From: Sphaerochaetaceae bacterium
GTDB taxonomy: Bacteria; Spirochaetota; Spirochaetia; Sphaerochaetales; Sphaerochaetaceae
Assembly (NCBI GenBank): GCA_024405015.1
Contig: JAKSPE010000009.1
Span: 1-64,000, forward strand
Direction: 5' to 3'
DNA length: 64,000 nt
Every line of letters starts with the position of its first letter. Within the stretch, counting starts at the first letter, position 1. The translations under genes were made by a program, and so were the position numbers. This document shows, one piece after another, positions 43,856 to 52,639 of this stretch. The notes below the pieces were generated by a model. That model ran no database searches and was not told the DNA's origin. It saw only the letters and a list, made by a program, of their open reading frames with translations.

Positions 43856-45079
43856 ATGAAGTTCAAATACGTATGCATGGATTGCGGCAAAGAGTATGTC
43901 ACCGATGAAGTGATTTACCAGTGCCCGGATTGCGCAGCAAAGTCCGTTGAGGGAGAGTTTCCAAAGGGATATCTGAAGGTCATCTATGATCCAGAGGATC
44001 TGAAGAAGCTTCAGAAGAAAGACCATGTCAGCATCTATGACTTCTTCCCTTATAAAGTCCCTACCCCTGAGGTCTACCCAGTTGGAAACACACCAATTGT
44101 CACACCAAAGCGCATGAATGACAGACTTGGTCTTAAAAACGTGTTCTGCAAAATGGATGCCTACCTACCATCCGGATCTTTCAAGGACAGAGCCAGCCAG
44201 CTGATTGCAGCCCAGGCAATCGCCCATAACACCAGAAAGATCGCCCTCGCCTCCACCGGCAATGCCGGAGCCGCCATGAGTTGTGCTGGTGCCGCCTATG
44301 GACTGGACATCATCCTGTTCGTTCCGGAGACAGCCCCGATCAACAAGCTGATGCAGAGCGTTCTGTATGGCGCCACAGTGGTCCCTGTCAAAGGAACCTA
44401 CGACGATGCCTTCCTGCTTTCCATTGAATACACCAAGCACTTTGGCGGAATCAACCGAAACACCGCATACAACCCAATGACGATTGAAGGCAAAAAGAGT
44501 GTCTCCATCGAGCTGTTTGAACAACTTGGCAGAAAGGTTCCTGACATTGTGTATGTCCCAGTAGGAGACGGATGCATCATCAGTGGTGTGTATAAGGGAT
44601 TCTATGACCTGCTCTCTGCTGGCCTGATTGACAGGATCCCACATATCGTCTGTGCCCAGAGCGAGAAGTCCAATGCCATCAGCAAGGCTTTCAGAACCGG
44701 AGAGTTCAAGAGTATTGAGGCATCCACACGTGCCGATTCGATCTCTGTCGACATTCCGGCTAGTGGTCGCATGGCGGTGCAGTACCTGAAGGACTATGAC
44801 GGATGGTGTACCGAAGTCTCCGAACAGGAGATTCTGGATGCGCAGATGAACCTTGTCCATGATAGTGGCGTGTTTGTGGAACCTGCCAGCGCAACCGCTT
44901 GGGCAGCCCTTGAGAAGGACAGCGCCATGATCAAGGAAAAATATGGTGCAGATGCCTCCATCTGTGTGCTTCTCACCGGTATCGGCTTCAAGGACATGGC
45001 TGTCTTTGACGGCAGAGTTGAGATGCCAGCATCTATCGAGAACAGCGCACAGGCTGTCATCGACAGATTTACAAAGTGA
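43856..45079 (+). CDS. Threonine-synthase-like PLP enzyme with zinc ribbon
   Basis: A 407-residue fold-type-II PLP enzyme. An N-terminal zinc ribbon (Cys7, Cys10, Cys23, Cys26) precedes the catalytic domain, with Lys110 in SGSFKDRAS, the ASTGNAGAA loop and a glycine loop PVGDGCIISG. Threonine synthase makes threonine from phosphohomoserine; relatives eliminate phosphate or ammonia from other amino acids. The gene follows the other PLP enzyme by 64 bases with an intervening hairpin, so it may belong to purine catabolism or simply to amino-acid synthesis. Confidence 0.83.
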   Translation: MKFKYVCMDCGKEYVTDEVIYQCPDCAAKSVEGEFPKGYLKVIYDPEDLKKLQKKDHVSIYDFFPYKVPTPEVYPVGNTPIVTPKRMNDRLGLKNVFCKMDAYLPSGSFKDRASQLIAAQAIAHNTRKIALASTGNAGAAMSCAGAAYGLDIILFVPETAPINKLMQSVLYGATVVPVKGTYDDAFLLSIEYTKHFGGINRNTAYNPMTIEGKKSVSIELFEQLGRKVPDIVYVPVGDGCIISGVYKGFYDLLSAGLIDRIPHIVCAQSEKSNAISKAFRTGEFKSIEASTRADSISVDIPASGRMAVQYLKDYDGWCTEVSEQEILDAQMNLVHDSGVFVEPASATAWAALEKDSAMIKEKYGADASICVLLTGIGFKDMAVFDGRVEMPASIENSAQAVIDRFTK

Positions 45080-45126
45080 TTACGGTATAGAAAAAAGGCA
45101 AAAATCTATATCATTTGACAATTGTT

Positions 45127-45182
45127 GAGGCTGTGGCATCTGTGGGTTTCCCCCAACAGTATGTCGCAGCCTCTTTCCTTTT
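45127..45182 (+). terminator. Terminator of the PLP-enzyme operon
   Basis: Long imperfect stem (45127-45139 with 45161-45173, 11 of 13 paired) with an inner CTGTGGG/CCC stem and a following TTTCCTTTT. Confidence 0.75.
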
Positions 45183-45258
45183 CATCTGGATCTGTCATGC
45201 TTGCCCAAAGGCACATGGAATAGTATATTTGAAAAAGCCCACCTAGGAGGGGTTTTCT

Positions 45259-45726
45259 ATGGAACAGATTCTTATCGGCCTTGGTATTGGCCTTGTCATA
45301 GCTCTTATCGTCTACATTTGGCAGGCAACTGGAAAGCGTGATGTGGAAAAGAAGTCAAAGACTGAGATTGCTCGCCTCAAAGGTCTTTTGGCTGACAGAA
45401 TGGATCTTGAGTCAGAAGGTCTCAACAAACTCAAGAAAGAGGTTGAGGACCTTAAAAGTGCAAACGAGAACCTTCGAATCACCAATGCCCAGCTTTCCCA
45501 GAAACCAGGCAGAGCCGAGGTTCAGCGCCTTCAGGTCTACCAGCAGGCAATCGATCGCCTTGTCATCAACAGCCCAGGTTTTGGTGCCGCATGGCAGAGC
45601 GCACTCAAGGAAAGCGAAGAAGAATTCGCAAAGACCTACACCGGCACACAGGCTTTCTGGAAGAAAGTTCTCCCCGGAAAGACAAATGCCAAGCTCATTG
45701 ACTCAAATGTAGTTGATGAACAGTGA
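45259..45726 (+). CDS. Membrane-anchored coiled-coil protein
   Basis: A 155-residue protein with one N-terminal membrane helix (residues 4-22), then a long charged coiled-coil region (about 28-82) rich in Lys, Glu and Leu heptads, and a short globular tail. It has no Sec cleavage site, so it is probably held in the inner membrane facing the cytoplasm. No family is recognised. AGGAGG precedes the ATG. Its last codons contain the promoter of the 5S rRNA gene. Confidence 0.72.
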   Translation: MEQILIGLGIGLVIALIVYIWQATGKRDVEKKSKTEIARLKGLLADRMDLESEGLNKLKKEVEDLKSANENLRITNAQLSQKPGRAEVQRLQVYQQAIDRLVINSPGFGAAWQSALKESEEEFAKTYTGTQAFWKKVLPGKTNAKLIDSNVVDEQ

Positions 45727-45741
45727 CCAAATCAGTATTAT
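45713..45741 (+). promoter_or_regulatory. Promoter of the 5S rRNA gene
   Basis: TTGATG (45713-45718), 17 bases, TATTAT (45736-45741), placing the start about 7 bases later at the 5S 5' end. The -35 lies inside the upstream coding region. Confidence 0.7.
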
Positions 45742-45748
45742 AGTTTTT

Positions 45749-45861
45749 GGCTTGGTGGCCATAGCAGAGTGGAAATACCCGTTCCCATCCCGAACACGGA
45801 AGTCAAGCGCTCTCACGCCGATGGTACTGCATTCTTGCGGGAGAGTAGGTAGCCGCCAAGC
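45749..45861 (+). rRNA. rrf: 5S ribosomal RNA, not linked to 16S/23S
   Basis: About 113 bases with the conserved 5S core (CCCGTTCCCATCCCGAACACG, split here only by its loop B/C context), GCCGATGGTACTGC and GGGAGAGTAGGTAGCCGCC. The ends pair as GCTTGG (45750-45755) with CCAAGC (45856-45861). No 16S or 23S gene is in the window, and the gene has its own promoter and terminator, so it is a stand-alone copy. Confidence 0.95.
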
Positions 45862-45884
45862 TTTTTTTATTTTTCAGAGTTCAG

Positions 45885-45912
45885 CCCAGCGTTATGCTGG
45901 GTTTTCTTTTTT
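45885..45912 (+). terminator. Terminator after 5S rRNA
   Basis: CCCAGC (45885-45890) pairs with GCTGGG (45896-45901), followed by TTTTCTTTTTT. A T-run directly after the 5S gene (45862-45875) may help. Confidence 0.8.
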
Positions 45913-46511
45913 CAGTTCTTCTTTGAAGGAACGATAAGTGTGTCAAAAGCCTTTCGGGTCTCAGCCTGCAGGTCAAAATCCCCATTCTGGGCTGCCCATG
46001 TGAAAGAGGTGCTGCGCATCATGTGGAAAAGCAGCAGACAGACACCGTCTGGGTCTCCGATCGGAACAAGCTCTCCACTATTGAATCCGATTCGGATCAG
46101 TTTGTTGACAGTGGAATAGACAGGAGCCCCATATGGGAAATTCTCAGATTTGAGGCGGTCCAGTTTGATGTGGAAGATCTGCTTGGTGATATTGGTTCCG
46201 TTGATGATATCGCGGACGAAGAAGTTGTCGAAGATTGCCCAGATGGTCTCAGCAATACCCTTCTGCTCCAGAAGGTTGTCAACCAGCTGCTTTGATTCAA
46301 TACCAGTGTTTTCGACAAACTGGGAAAGGATCTCATCCTTGGAGATCCAATGGTAATAGAAGGTTCTTTTGGTGATTTTGCAAGCCTTACAGATTTCATT
46401 GATGGTGACGTTCTGAAAGCCATGTTCCTTGAACAGTTCCAATGCAACATCACTGATCATACTCTTTGTGTCTTTCGGCTTAATCTCCACCACAGGATAA
46501 ACGGTTCCCAA
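45912..46511 (-). CDS. TetR/AcrR-family regulator
   Basis: About 199 residues. The helix-turn-helix lies near residues 28-60 (VTINEICKACKITKRTFYYH) and is followed by an all-helical ligand domain. The start is uncertain: TTG at 46511 is preferred because GGGGAG lies 7 bases upstream and the length fits the family, whereas the frame is open back to 46619. It is divergent from the oxidoreductase-MFS-SDR operon and most likely represses it through the palindromic sequence at 46773-46796. Confidence 0.83.
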   Translation of the reverse strand: MGTVYPVVEIKPKDTKSMISDVALELFKEHGFQNVTINEICKACKITKRTFYYHWISKDEILSQFVENTGIESKQLVDNLLEQKGIAETIWAIFDNFFVRDIINGTNITKQIFHIKLDRLKSENFPYGAPVYSTVNKLIRIGFNSGELVPIGDPDGVCLLLFHMMRSTSFTWAAQNGDFDLQAETRKAFDTLIVPSKKN

Positions 46512-46728
46512 TTTGCAACTCCCCAATATCAGCAAATCTATTAATAAAAAAAAAATATGTCTTTTTTCGATGCCCGTCAATAAAAAATTTAAAACATCAA
46601 TAATAATCTTATATTTCATTAATTGGCACTTTTATATAATTAATATACCACAATGTAATATTATTTCGATATTTTCATCCAATAGTTGACCATAAATTCT
46701 CATGTCAAAACCCTTGTTCTTCTCTTGA

Positions 46729-46757
46729 TTGACATTTTAACCCAAAGTGTATATAAC
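46729..46757 (+). promoter_or_regulatory. Promoter of the oxidoreductase operon
   Basis: TTGACA (46729-46734), 17 bases, TATAAC (46752-46757). The region between the TetR start and this promoter (46512-46728) is AT-rich with no gene seen. Confidence 0.75.
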
Positions 46758-46772
46758 GTGTTACCGTGGTAT

Positions 46773-46796
46773 ACATAGTCGATTACTAAACTATGT
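46773..46796. promoter_or_regulatory. Candidate TetR operator
   Basis: ACATAGT (46773-46779) and ACTATGT (46790-46796) form a perfect 7-base inverted repeat with a 10-base spacer, downstream of the -10. A second partial dyad GTATA...TATAC overlaps the -10 region. Confidence 0.5.
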
Positions 46797-46810
46797 TTAA
46801 AGGAGCCATC

Positions 46811-48739
46811 ATGAAACTTTTTGATGAACTGAAAATCGGAAACATGACCCTCAAGAACAGAATCGTTCTTGCACCAATGGGCACCACCACAGACTCCACA
46901 AATTCATTCAACATGAGAGACGTCAATTTCTATGCTGAAAGAGCCAAGGGCGGCGCAGGTCTCGTCCTTACTGGAGCTGTCGTCTGTTCCGAGGAGTTTG
47001 AGCCGGCACCTTGTCAGAAGCTGATCACATGCAAAGACGTGTACATGCTTCACATGATCGCAGAGCGCGTTCATATGTATGGTGCAAAATTCGGAATCCA
47101 GCTTTCACCGGGCATTGGTAGAATGAACTGGATTGATCCAAACACACCAACCTACTCCGCATCCCCATGTCCGAACTACTATGTTCCGACAATGACATGC
47201 AAGGAGATTCCAACCGATGGCGTCAAGCGACTTGTCAAGGCAATGGGAGAATCTGCAGTCCTAGCAAAGAACGCTGGTGTAGACATCATTGAGCTTCACG
47301 GATACGGCGGATACCTCATCGACCAGTTCACTTCAGCCAAGTGGAACCACAGAACCGATGAATACGGTGGATCCTTTGAGAACAGACAGCGTTTCCTGTT
47401 CGAAATCGTTGATGAGGTCAAAAGAAGATGTGGCAAGGACTACCCAATTGCCATGAAAATGACACTCTCCTCCGTCGATGATGATGAACGACCAATCGAA
47501 GAAGGAATCGCCATCGCAAAGAGACTTTGTGAGAAGGGAATCGACCTTATCCATGTCGGTCGCGGTGCATATTCCTGCAGATGGAGAATGGTCTCATCCG
47601 TCTATCAGCCAAGAGGATTCGACGTGGAGATCGGAGACATCCTCAGACCAGTGATCGGAAACACCCCACTGATGATCCACGGAAAGCTCAATCATGTAGA
47701 AACAGCAGAGAGCGCTCTTCAGGAAGGAAAGACAGACCTTATCGCAATCGGACACGGCCTTATCGCCGATCCACACTGGCCAAACAAGGTCAAGAAGAAC
47801 AAGCTTGATGAAATCGTCCCATGCATCGGATGCGCAGAATGCCACTACAACGCAATGCTCGGACACGCCAGACCATGTGCAGTCAACCCGCTTTGCATGC
47901 ATGAGAACGAGTTCGAGCTTACACCTGCATCAGAAGAAGTCAAGGACATGAGGATCCTCGTCCTTGGAGCAGGTCCTGGCGGAATGAAGGCCGCAATCGC
48001 CGCAAAGCAGCGTGGCATCAAGTCCGTCGAAATCTGGGAGAAGAAGGAATATGTCGGCGGCAATATGGCCGCAGCCGGTATGCCAAGATTCAAGACCGAT
48101 GTCATGGACCAGGTCCGCTACCTTGAGCGCCAGATGTATAAGCATGGTGTTGAGGTGAAGCTTGGCAAAAAGGCAACATCTGCAGATGTCATCGCATACA
48201 AGCCGGATTACGTGATTGTCGCAACAGGTGCAGAGCCTATCGTCATCAGAGTCCCAGGCTACGACAAGAAGCATGTCACAACAGCAGTTCCTGCCCTCAT
48301 GGGAGAGTTCAAGCTTGGACAGACTGTCGTGATCGTCGGTGGTGGAGATGTCGGATGTGAGCTTGCAACAGAACTCCAGTATCAGGGCAAGCATGCAATC
48401 ATCGTTGAGATCCAGGACAAGATCATGACAGCCCCAACATTCGTCGCAAACCATCAGAACCTCACCTATCTGCTGAAAAACAGCGGTGCTGAGATTCTGA
48501 CATCCACAGGAATCAAGGAGATCCTTGACGATGGTGTAATGGTGGAACACGACGGACAGATGCGAAAGATTCCTTGCGACAACGTTGTATTCTCAGCAGG
48601 TTTCCGACCAGACCAGACACTCTATCAGGAGATCAAAGCTGCCGGAATCGAGGTTGTCCAGATTGGAGACAACGTCAAGGCAAGAAAGATCATCGATGCC
48701 ATCCACGAGGGATATCACACAGTCAGAGTCCTTGACTGA
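46811..48739 (+). CDS. Old-yellow-enzyme-type NADH:flavin oxidoreductase with iron-sulfur cluster
   Basis: A 642-residue enzyme of the 2,4-dienoyl-CoA reductase/BaiCD/BaiH type. The FMN barrel runs to about residue 330 (ELHGYGGYLIDQF with the following RTDEYGGS is the family hallmark). A [4Fe-4S] motif uses Cys338, Cys341, Cys344 and Cys356. An FAD/NAD(H) domain with LGAGPGGMKAA and VGGGDVGCELA follows. It reduces activated double bonds of an unsaturated substrate using NAD(P)H. The ATG at 46811 follows AAAGGAG; an upstream in-frame ATG at 46793 lies within the palindrome. Confidence 0.9.
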   Translation: MKLFDELKIGNMTLKNRIVLAPMGTTTDSTNSFNMRDVNFYAERAKGGAGLVLTGAVVCSEEFEPAPCQKLITCKDVYMLHMIAERVHMYGAKFGIQLSPGIGRMNWIDPNTPTYSASPCPNYYVPTMTCKEIPTDGVKRLVKAMGESAVLAKNAGVDIIELHGYGGYLIDQFTSAKWNHRTDEYGGSFENRQRFLFEIVDEVKRRCGKDYPIAMKMTLSSVDDDERPIEEGIAIAKRLCEKGIDLIHVGRGAYSCRWRMVSSVYQPRGFDVEIGDILRPVIGNTPLMIHGKLNHVETAESALQEGKTDLIAIGHGLIADPHWPNKVKKNKLDEIVPCIGCAECHYNAMLGHARPCAVNPLCMHENEFELTPASEEVKDMRILVLGAGPGGMKAAIAAKQRGIKSVEIWEKKEYVGGNMAAAGMPRFKTDVMDQVRYLERQMYKHGVEVKLGKKATSADVIAYKPDYVIVATGAEPIVIRVPGYDKKHVTTAVPALMGEFKLGQTVVIVGGGDVGCELATELQYQGKHAIIVEIQDKIMTAPTFVANHQNLTYLLKNSGAEILTSTGIKEILDDGVMVEHDGQMRKIPCDNVVFSAGFRPDQTLYQEIKAAGIEVVQIGDNVKARKIIDAIHEGYHTVRVLD

Positions 48740-48774
48740 TGAAAATCGTTTAATAAGCCAAAAGGAGAAATAAA

Positions 48775-50250
48775 ATGGCTACAGAAAAAATCAAACCAAT
48801 GCTCAATGAAGACGATGACGTCATCGTTTACATTGACCCTGCGAAGAGAGCTTTCGTAACAATCGCTCTTCTCGTCGGTTTCTTCGGCGTACACTTCTAT
48901 ATGAGAGCTTTCTCAATGTGTACTTCTTACATCATGGCAAACTGGAACGCTGGTGAGTATTACTCAGCAGGTAAGGCACTCCAGACTGCTATCATGGTTG
49001 TTGCAACAGCAGTTTCCACCTATCTCATTCCAAAATGGGGTATCAAGAAGATCATGGGTGGTTCCCTGATCATCATCCTGCTCTGTGACATCGGAACCCT
49101 CTTTGCCCCAAGCCTCGGAGTCTTCCTTGCATGTGTCATGCTCCAGGGTATCGGTAATGCAGGTTATGTCGCTAACATGATCTCCCTCATGAACAAGATC
49201 TGGCCGAAGTCAAAGAGAGCTATGTGGCTTTCCACAATCGGTATCACACAGGGTCTTGCAGCTGTCATCGTTCCTACCCTCTCCGGTGCTATGATCGATA
49301 AGGCTGGTTGGAAGTCCGTCTACTACCTGATGATGGGTATCCAGGCTCTTGGTTTCGTCATCATGATGATCGTCACTCCAAAGGACACAACACAGAAGAA
49401 CTACACACCAAAGCAGTTCGACTCTGTCGGAACAATCCTGTTCCTCATTTGGGTTTCCGCATGTGTTCTTGCAATGAACTTCGGTAACTCATGGGGCTGG
49501 AACAGCGCAAGAATTCTCGCTCTTCTTGCTGCAACCGTTATTGGTCTTGTCGCATTCATCATCTTTGAATACAAGAAGGGTTCCAAGGCAATCTTCCCTG
49601 TCAAGCTCTTCAAGGACAACATCAACTGCACACTCATCTTCCTTCAGTCATTCTTCTCATGCGCTGTCTGTATGGGTCAGTTCGTCTTCATCATCTACTA
49701 CATGCAGGTTGTCATGAAGACAGGTGCAGCCATCTCCGCAATCCCATTCACAATCTTCTCCATCGGTACACTCGTCATGCCAACTGTCTACGCTATGTAC
49801 TACAAGAAGACTGGTCACTGCAAGGGACTTCTGATTCTCACAATGCTTCTTGTCACAGCAAACTGCTTCCTGTACGGTCTGCTTCTCAAGCCAACCACAT
49901 CCCTTGCTCTGATTTATGCAATCTCAGCAATTGGTGGTCTTGGACATGCTTCTTGCGTAACCATCTGCTACAACGCAGCTGAAGAGTACCTGCCAAAGTC
50001 AAGAATCGCAGACGGAAACCAGGTTGCATACATTGCAATCTGTATCGCTGGTTCTGTTGGTCTTGCAGTCATGCAGGCTATCGCAAACGCAGTTGCCAAG
50101 GGTCAGAGAGCAGCTGGTGTTGAGGCTCTCGCAGCAAGCGGAAAGGGTTACACAACAGCTATGTTCGTTGCAGGTATCTGCGGAATCATCGGTGTCATCG
50201 CTTCTGCAGCTCTTTCAGCAAGAGCCAAGGAAAACGGCGCAGAGAACTAA
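48775..50250 (+). CDS. MFS transporter, DHA2/14-helix type
   Basis: A 491-residue membrane protein with about 14 hydrophobic segments and an MFS signature between helices 2 and 3 (PKWGIKKIMGGSL). It is 35 bases after the oxidoreductase, with its own GGAG ribosome site. Members of this group export drugs or exchange organic acids. Being placed between two reductases it may carry the substrate or the reduced product. Direction cannot be told from sequence. Confidence 0.87.
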   Translation: MATEKIKPMLNEDDDVIVYIDPAKRAFVTIALLVGFFGVHFYMRAFSMCTSYIMANWNAGEYYSAGKALQTAIMVVATAVSTYLIPKWGIKKIMGGSLIIILLCDIGTLFAPSLGVFLACVMLQGIGNAGYVANMISLMNKIWPKSKRAMWLSTIGITQGLAAVIVPTLSGAMIDKAGWKSVYYLMMGIQALGFVIMMIVTPKDTTQKNYTPKQFDSVGTILFLIWVSACVLAMNFGNSWGWNSARILALLAATVIGLVAFIIFEYKKGSKAIFPVKLFKDNINCTLIFLQSFFSCAVCMGQFVFIIYYMQVVMKTGAAISAIPFTIFSIGTLVMPTVYAMYYKKTGHCKGLLILTMLLVTANCFLYGLLLKPTTSLALIYAISAIGGLGHASCVTICYNAAEEYLPKSRIADGNQVAYIAICIAGSVGLAVMQAIANAVAKGQRAAGVEALAASGKGYTTAMFVAGICGIIGVIASAALSARAKENGAEN

Positions 50251-50257
50251 GTTCATT

Positions 50258-50288
50258 GGAGCCTTGCAGATTTCACCTGTAAGGCTCT
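50258..50288 (+). other. Intercistronic hairpin
   Basis: GAGCCTT (50259-50265) pairs with AAGGCTC (50281-50287), with an inner GCAG/CTGT stem. No U-tract follows, so it may be an mRNA stability or processing element between the MFS and SDR genes. Confidence 0.45.
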
Positions 50289-50310
50289 TCCAAATCTAAG
50301 GAGAAAACAA

Positions 50311-51060
50311 ATGGCAAACAAGTACGGTATCGTTACAGGTGCTTCAAGAGGTCTTGGAAAGGCTTGTGCTGAAGAGCTCGCCAGAGAAGGCTTCGATGTT
50401 ATCATCACTTATGAGCACAATGCAGACAAGGCTCTCGAGGTCAAGGCTGAATATGAGAAGGAATTCGGTGTGAGAATTGAGGCTTACAAGCTCTCACAGC
50501 AGTCTGAGGCTGAGGTCATCGAGTTCAGAAAGTGGGCTGAGCAGAACTTCGGAACAAACCTCCAGGTTCTCATCAACAACGCAGGCGTCTATGCCAGCCA
50601 GCCAACAGAGGAATTCGTCGTTGCAGACTTCGACAGACTCATTGATGTCAACGTCAAGGGTGTCTTCTACATGGTCAGACATTTTGTTGACCTCATGATT
50701 GCAAACCACTTCGGAAAGATCATCAACATGTGTTCCGCAGCTGGTCTCAGAGCAGCACCTGGTTCATGCGGCTACTCCGCTTCCAAGTTCGCTGTCAGAG
50801 GTATGACACAGGCTCAGGCAATCGACCTCGGAAAGTATAACATTCAGGTCAACGCCATCGCTCCTGGCTCACACAAGACAGACATGTTCTTCGGTTTCCA
50901 GAAGGCTAATCCAAAGCTTTGCGAAGAGAGAACAAAGGGTAACCCACTGCAGAGAGTCGGTGAAGTCACAGAGATGTGCCACCTTGTCAAATACTTCCTT
51001 GCTTCTGACTTCATTACAGGTCAGGTCGTCTCACCAAACGGTGGAACAACAATGGTATAA
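50311..51060 (+). CDS. Short-chain dehydrogenase/reductase
   Basis: A 249-residue classical SDR. The cofactor loop TGASRGLG is at residues 9-16, NNAG is in the middle, the catalytic Ser lies in NMCSAAG and the Tyr155-x3-Lys159 motif in YSASK. It interconverts an alcohol and ketone with NAD(P)H. With the double-bond reductase in the same operon it could reduce successive positions of one substrate; FabG-like or hydroxysteroid-dehydrogenase-like roles are both possible. Confidence 0.92.
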   Translation: MANKYGIVTGASRGLGKACAEELAREGFDVIITYEHNADKALEVKAEYEKEFGVRIEAYKLSQQSEAEVIEFRKWAEQNFGTNLQVLINNAGVYASQPTEEFVVADFDRLIDVNVKGVFYMVRHFVDLMIANHFGKIINMCSAAGLRAAPGSCGYSASKFAVRGMTQAQAIDLGKYNIQVNAIAPGSHKTDMFFGFQKANPKLCEERTKGNPLQRVGEVTEMCHLVKYFLASDFITGQVVSPNGGTTMV

Positions 51061-51076
51061 TTGAGGTAATTCAAAA

Positions 51077-52405
51077 ATGAATCCACTTGAGATCATAAGT
51101 ATGCTCGTTGGCATTGCCATCGTTGTGTACATGATGATTAAAAACTGGAGCCCAATCATCGTGGGAATCACCGCTGCTACAGTGGTGATTCTCATGAATG
51201 GTCTTCCATACGGTGCCACAATGACAGGAACATATGCACAGGCATTCGCCAATATGTTCTATTCACTGTTCCCTCCTATTCTTGTGGGAGGTCTTCTGGC
51301 ACAAACCTACATCAGATCAAACGCGGTTGTCACAATAGCCGAAAAGATATGCAACGCTGTTCTTCGTGACAGCATGAGTCCAAGGACAAAGTATGCGGTC
51401 GTCACCTTCTCCCTGATTCTGGTAGCAGGAGTCATCAGTTACTGCGGACTTAATTGCCTTGTCGTCCTCATCGCCATGTACCCGATTGCCTTGGGCGTCA
51501 TGGAACGTGCAGATATTCCAAAGAAATATGTCATGGGAATCCTCTCCGCTGGAGTCTACTCCTTCTCACTGACAGCACCTGGAACAACAGCAACCATCAA
51601 CATCCTTGCCATGCAGGCTCTTGGAACTCCTGCTACTGCAGGTCTTGTTGGCGGTATGATTGCGGCAGTTGTTGAGATCATCGTCACAACGGTTGTCCTG
51701 ACGGCAATGATCGTCAGATCACACAACAAGGGTGAACACTTCGCCTATGGTCCAAAGGACACCGTAGGCTCTTCCGATGAGAAAGACAGACCTGGTTTCA
51801 TTGTCTCCATCATTCCAATGATCGTTCTCATCGTCTGCTTCAACGGCTTCAAGATGAACATCTTCACAGCATCCCTCATTGGATGGCTATGTTCCGTTGC
51901 CCTGTTCTGGAAGAGAATCGGAAATGTCGAAGAACTGAAAAAGCTCATCGTCACCGCAGGTCAGAACTCCTTCGGTCCGATCAGCTCCGTCGGTTCCATC
52001 GTTGGCTTTACCTCCGTCGTACAGCTTCTCCCATCCTTCCAGGCCATCATCAATGCTGTATTCGCTATGAGCATTCCAGCTGTCGTCATCCTGATCCTGG
52101 CAATCTCGCTTGTCTCAGGTCTCACAGGATCTTCCTCTTCCGCAGTCAGAATCGGAATTCCAATCGTCGAGGAGCGCTGCCTTTCCGCTGGTCTCACAAA
52201 GGCTCTCATCCACAGAGTCTCGCTGTTTGCAGCATCCACAATCGATACGCTGCCTTGGTCCTCTGCAGTCATCATCAATTTGGGAATTGCAGACCTCAAG
52301 ATGGAAGATGGCTATCCATCCATGTTCGTTGCCACATGTCTTGCGACGTTGTGCGGAACCATCACTTGTGCAGTTGTCATGTATCTGTTCCCATTTCTTC
52401 CTTAA
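51077..52405 (+). CDS. GntP/CitMHS-like organic-acid permease
   Basis: A 442-residue inner-membrane protein with about 12 hydrophobic segments and a re-entrant Gly/Ser-rich loop (GLTGSSSSAVRIGIP) typical of the ion-transporter superfamily that includes gluconate and citrate permeases. It starts 16 bases after the SDR stop and ends the operon before a strong terminator. It probably imports a carboxylic-acid substrate that the oxidoreductase and SDR reduce. Confidence 0.8.
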   Translation: MNPLEIISMLVGIAIVVYMMIKNWSPIIVGITAATVVILMNGLPYGATMTGTYAQAFANMFYSLFPPILVGGLLAQTYIRSNAVVTIAEKICNAVLRDSMSPRTKYAVVTFSLILVAGVISYCGLNCLVVLIAMYPIALGVMERADIPKKYVMGILSAGVYSFSLTAPGTTATINILAMQALGTPATAGLVGGMIAAVVEIIVTTVVLTAMIVRSHNKGEHFAYGPKDTVGSSDEKDRPGFIVSIIPMIVLIVCFNGFKMNIFTASLIGWLCSVALFWKRIGNVEELKKLIVTAGQNSFGPISSVGSIVGFTSVVQLLPSFQAIINAVFAMSIPAVVILILAISLVSGLTGSSSSAVRIGIPIVEERCLSAGLTKALIHRVSLFAASTIDTLPWSSAVIINLGIADLKMEDGYPSMFVATCLATLCGTITCAVVMYLFPFLP

Positions 52406-52429
52406 GGAAGATGTAGCATAGTTAAAGGG

Positions 52430-52468
52430 AAGCCCAGTGCCGTCGGCATTGGGCTTTTCCCCTTTTTA
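52430..52468 (+). terminator. Terminator of the oxidoreductase operon
   Basis: Twelve-base stem (52430-52441 with 52445-52456, one mismatch or wobble, GTC loop) followed by TTCCCCTTTTT. Confidence 0.87.
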
Positions 52469-52517
52469 GCCAATGGAAGGCTCACACGAATCACAAAGAC
52501 AATCACAGCACTTCACA

Positions 52518-52546
52518 TTGACCAAACGTCTCTTTGGCATTACACT
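52518..52546 (+). promoter_or_regulatory. Promoter of tRNA-Leu
   Basis: TTGACC (52518-52523), 17 bases, TACACT (52541-52546), ten bases before the mature 5' end. Confidence 0.65.
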
Positions 52547-52555
52547 TCATGCAGT

Positions 52556-52639
52556 GCCACAGTGGTGGAATGGTAGACACCGGGGACTTAAAATCCCCTG
52601 GCTGAATAAGCCGTACGGGTCCGAGTCCCGTCTGTGGTA
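52556..52639 (+). tRNA. tRNA-Leu, anticodon TAA
   Basis: An 84-base class-II tRNA. The acceptor stem is GCCACAG with CTGTGGT (G-T end pair). The anticodon arm has GGGGA/TCCCC around the loop CTTAAAA (anticodon TAA), and a long variable arm (GGCT...AGCC) is present. The T arm is GACGGG-like with TCCGAGTC. The discriminator base is A, as expected for leucine. CCA is not encoded. Confidence 0.95.
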
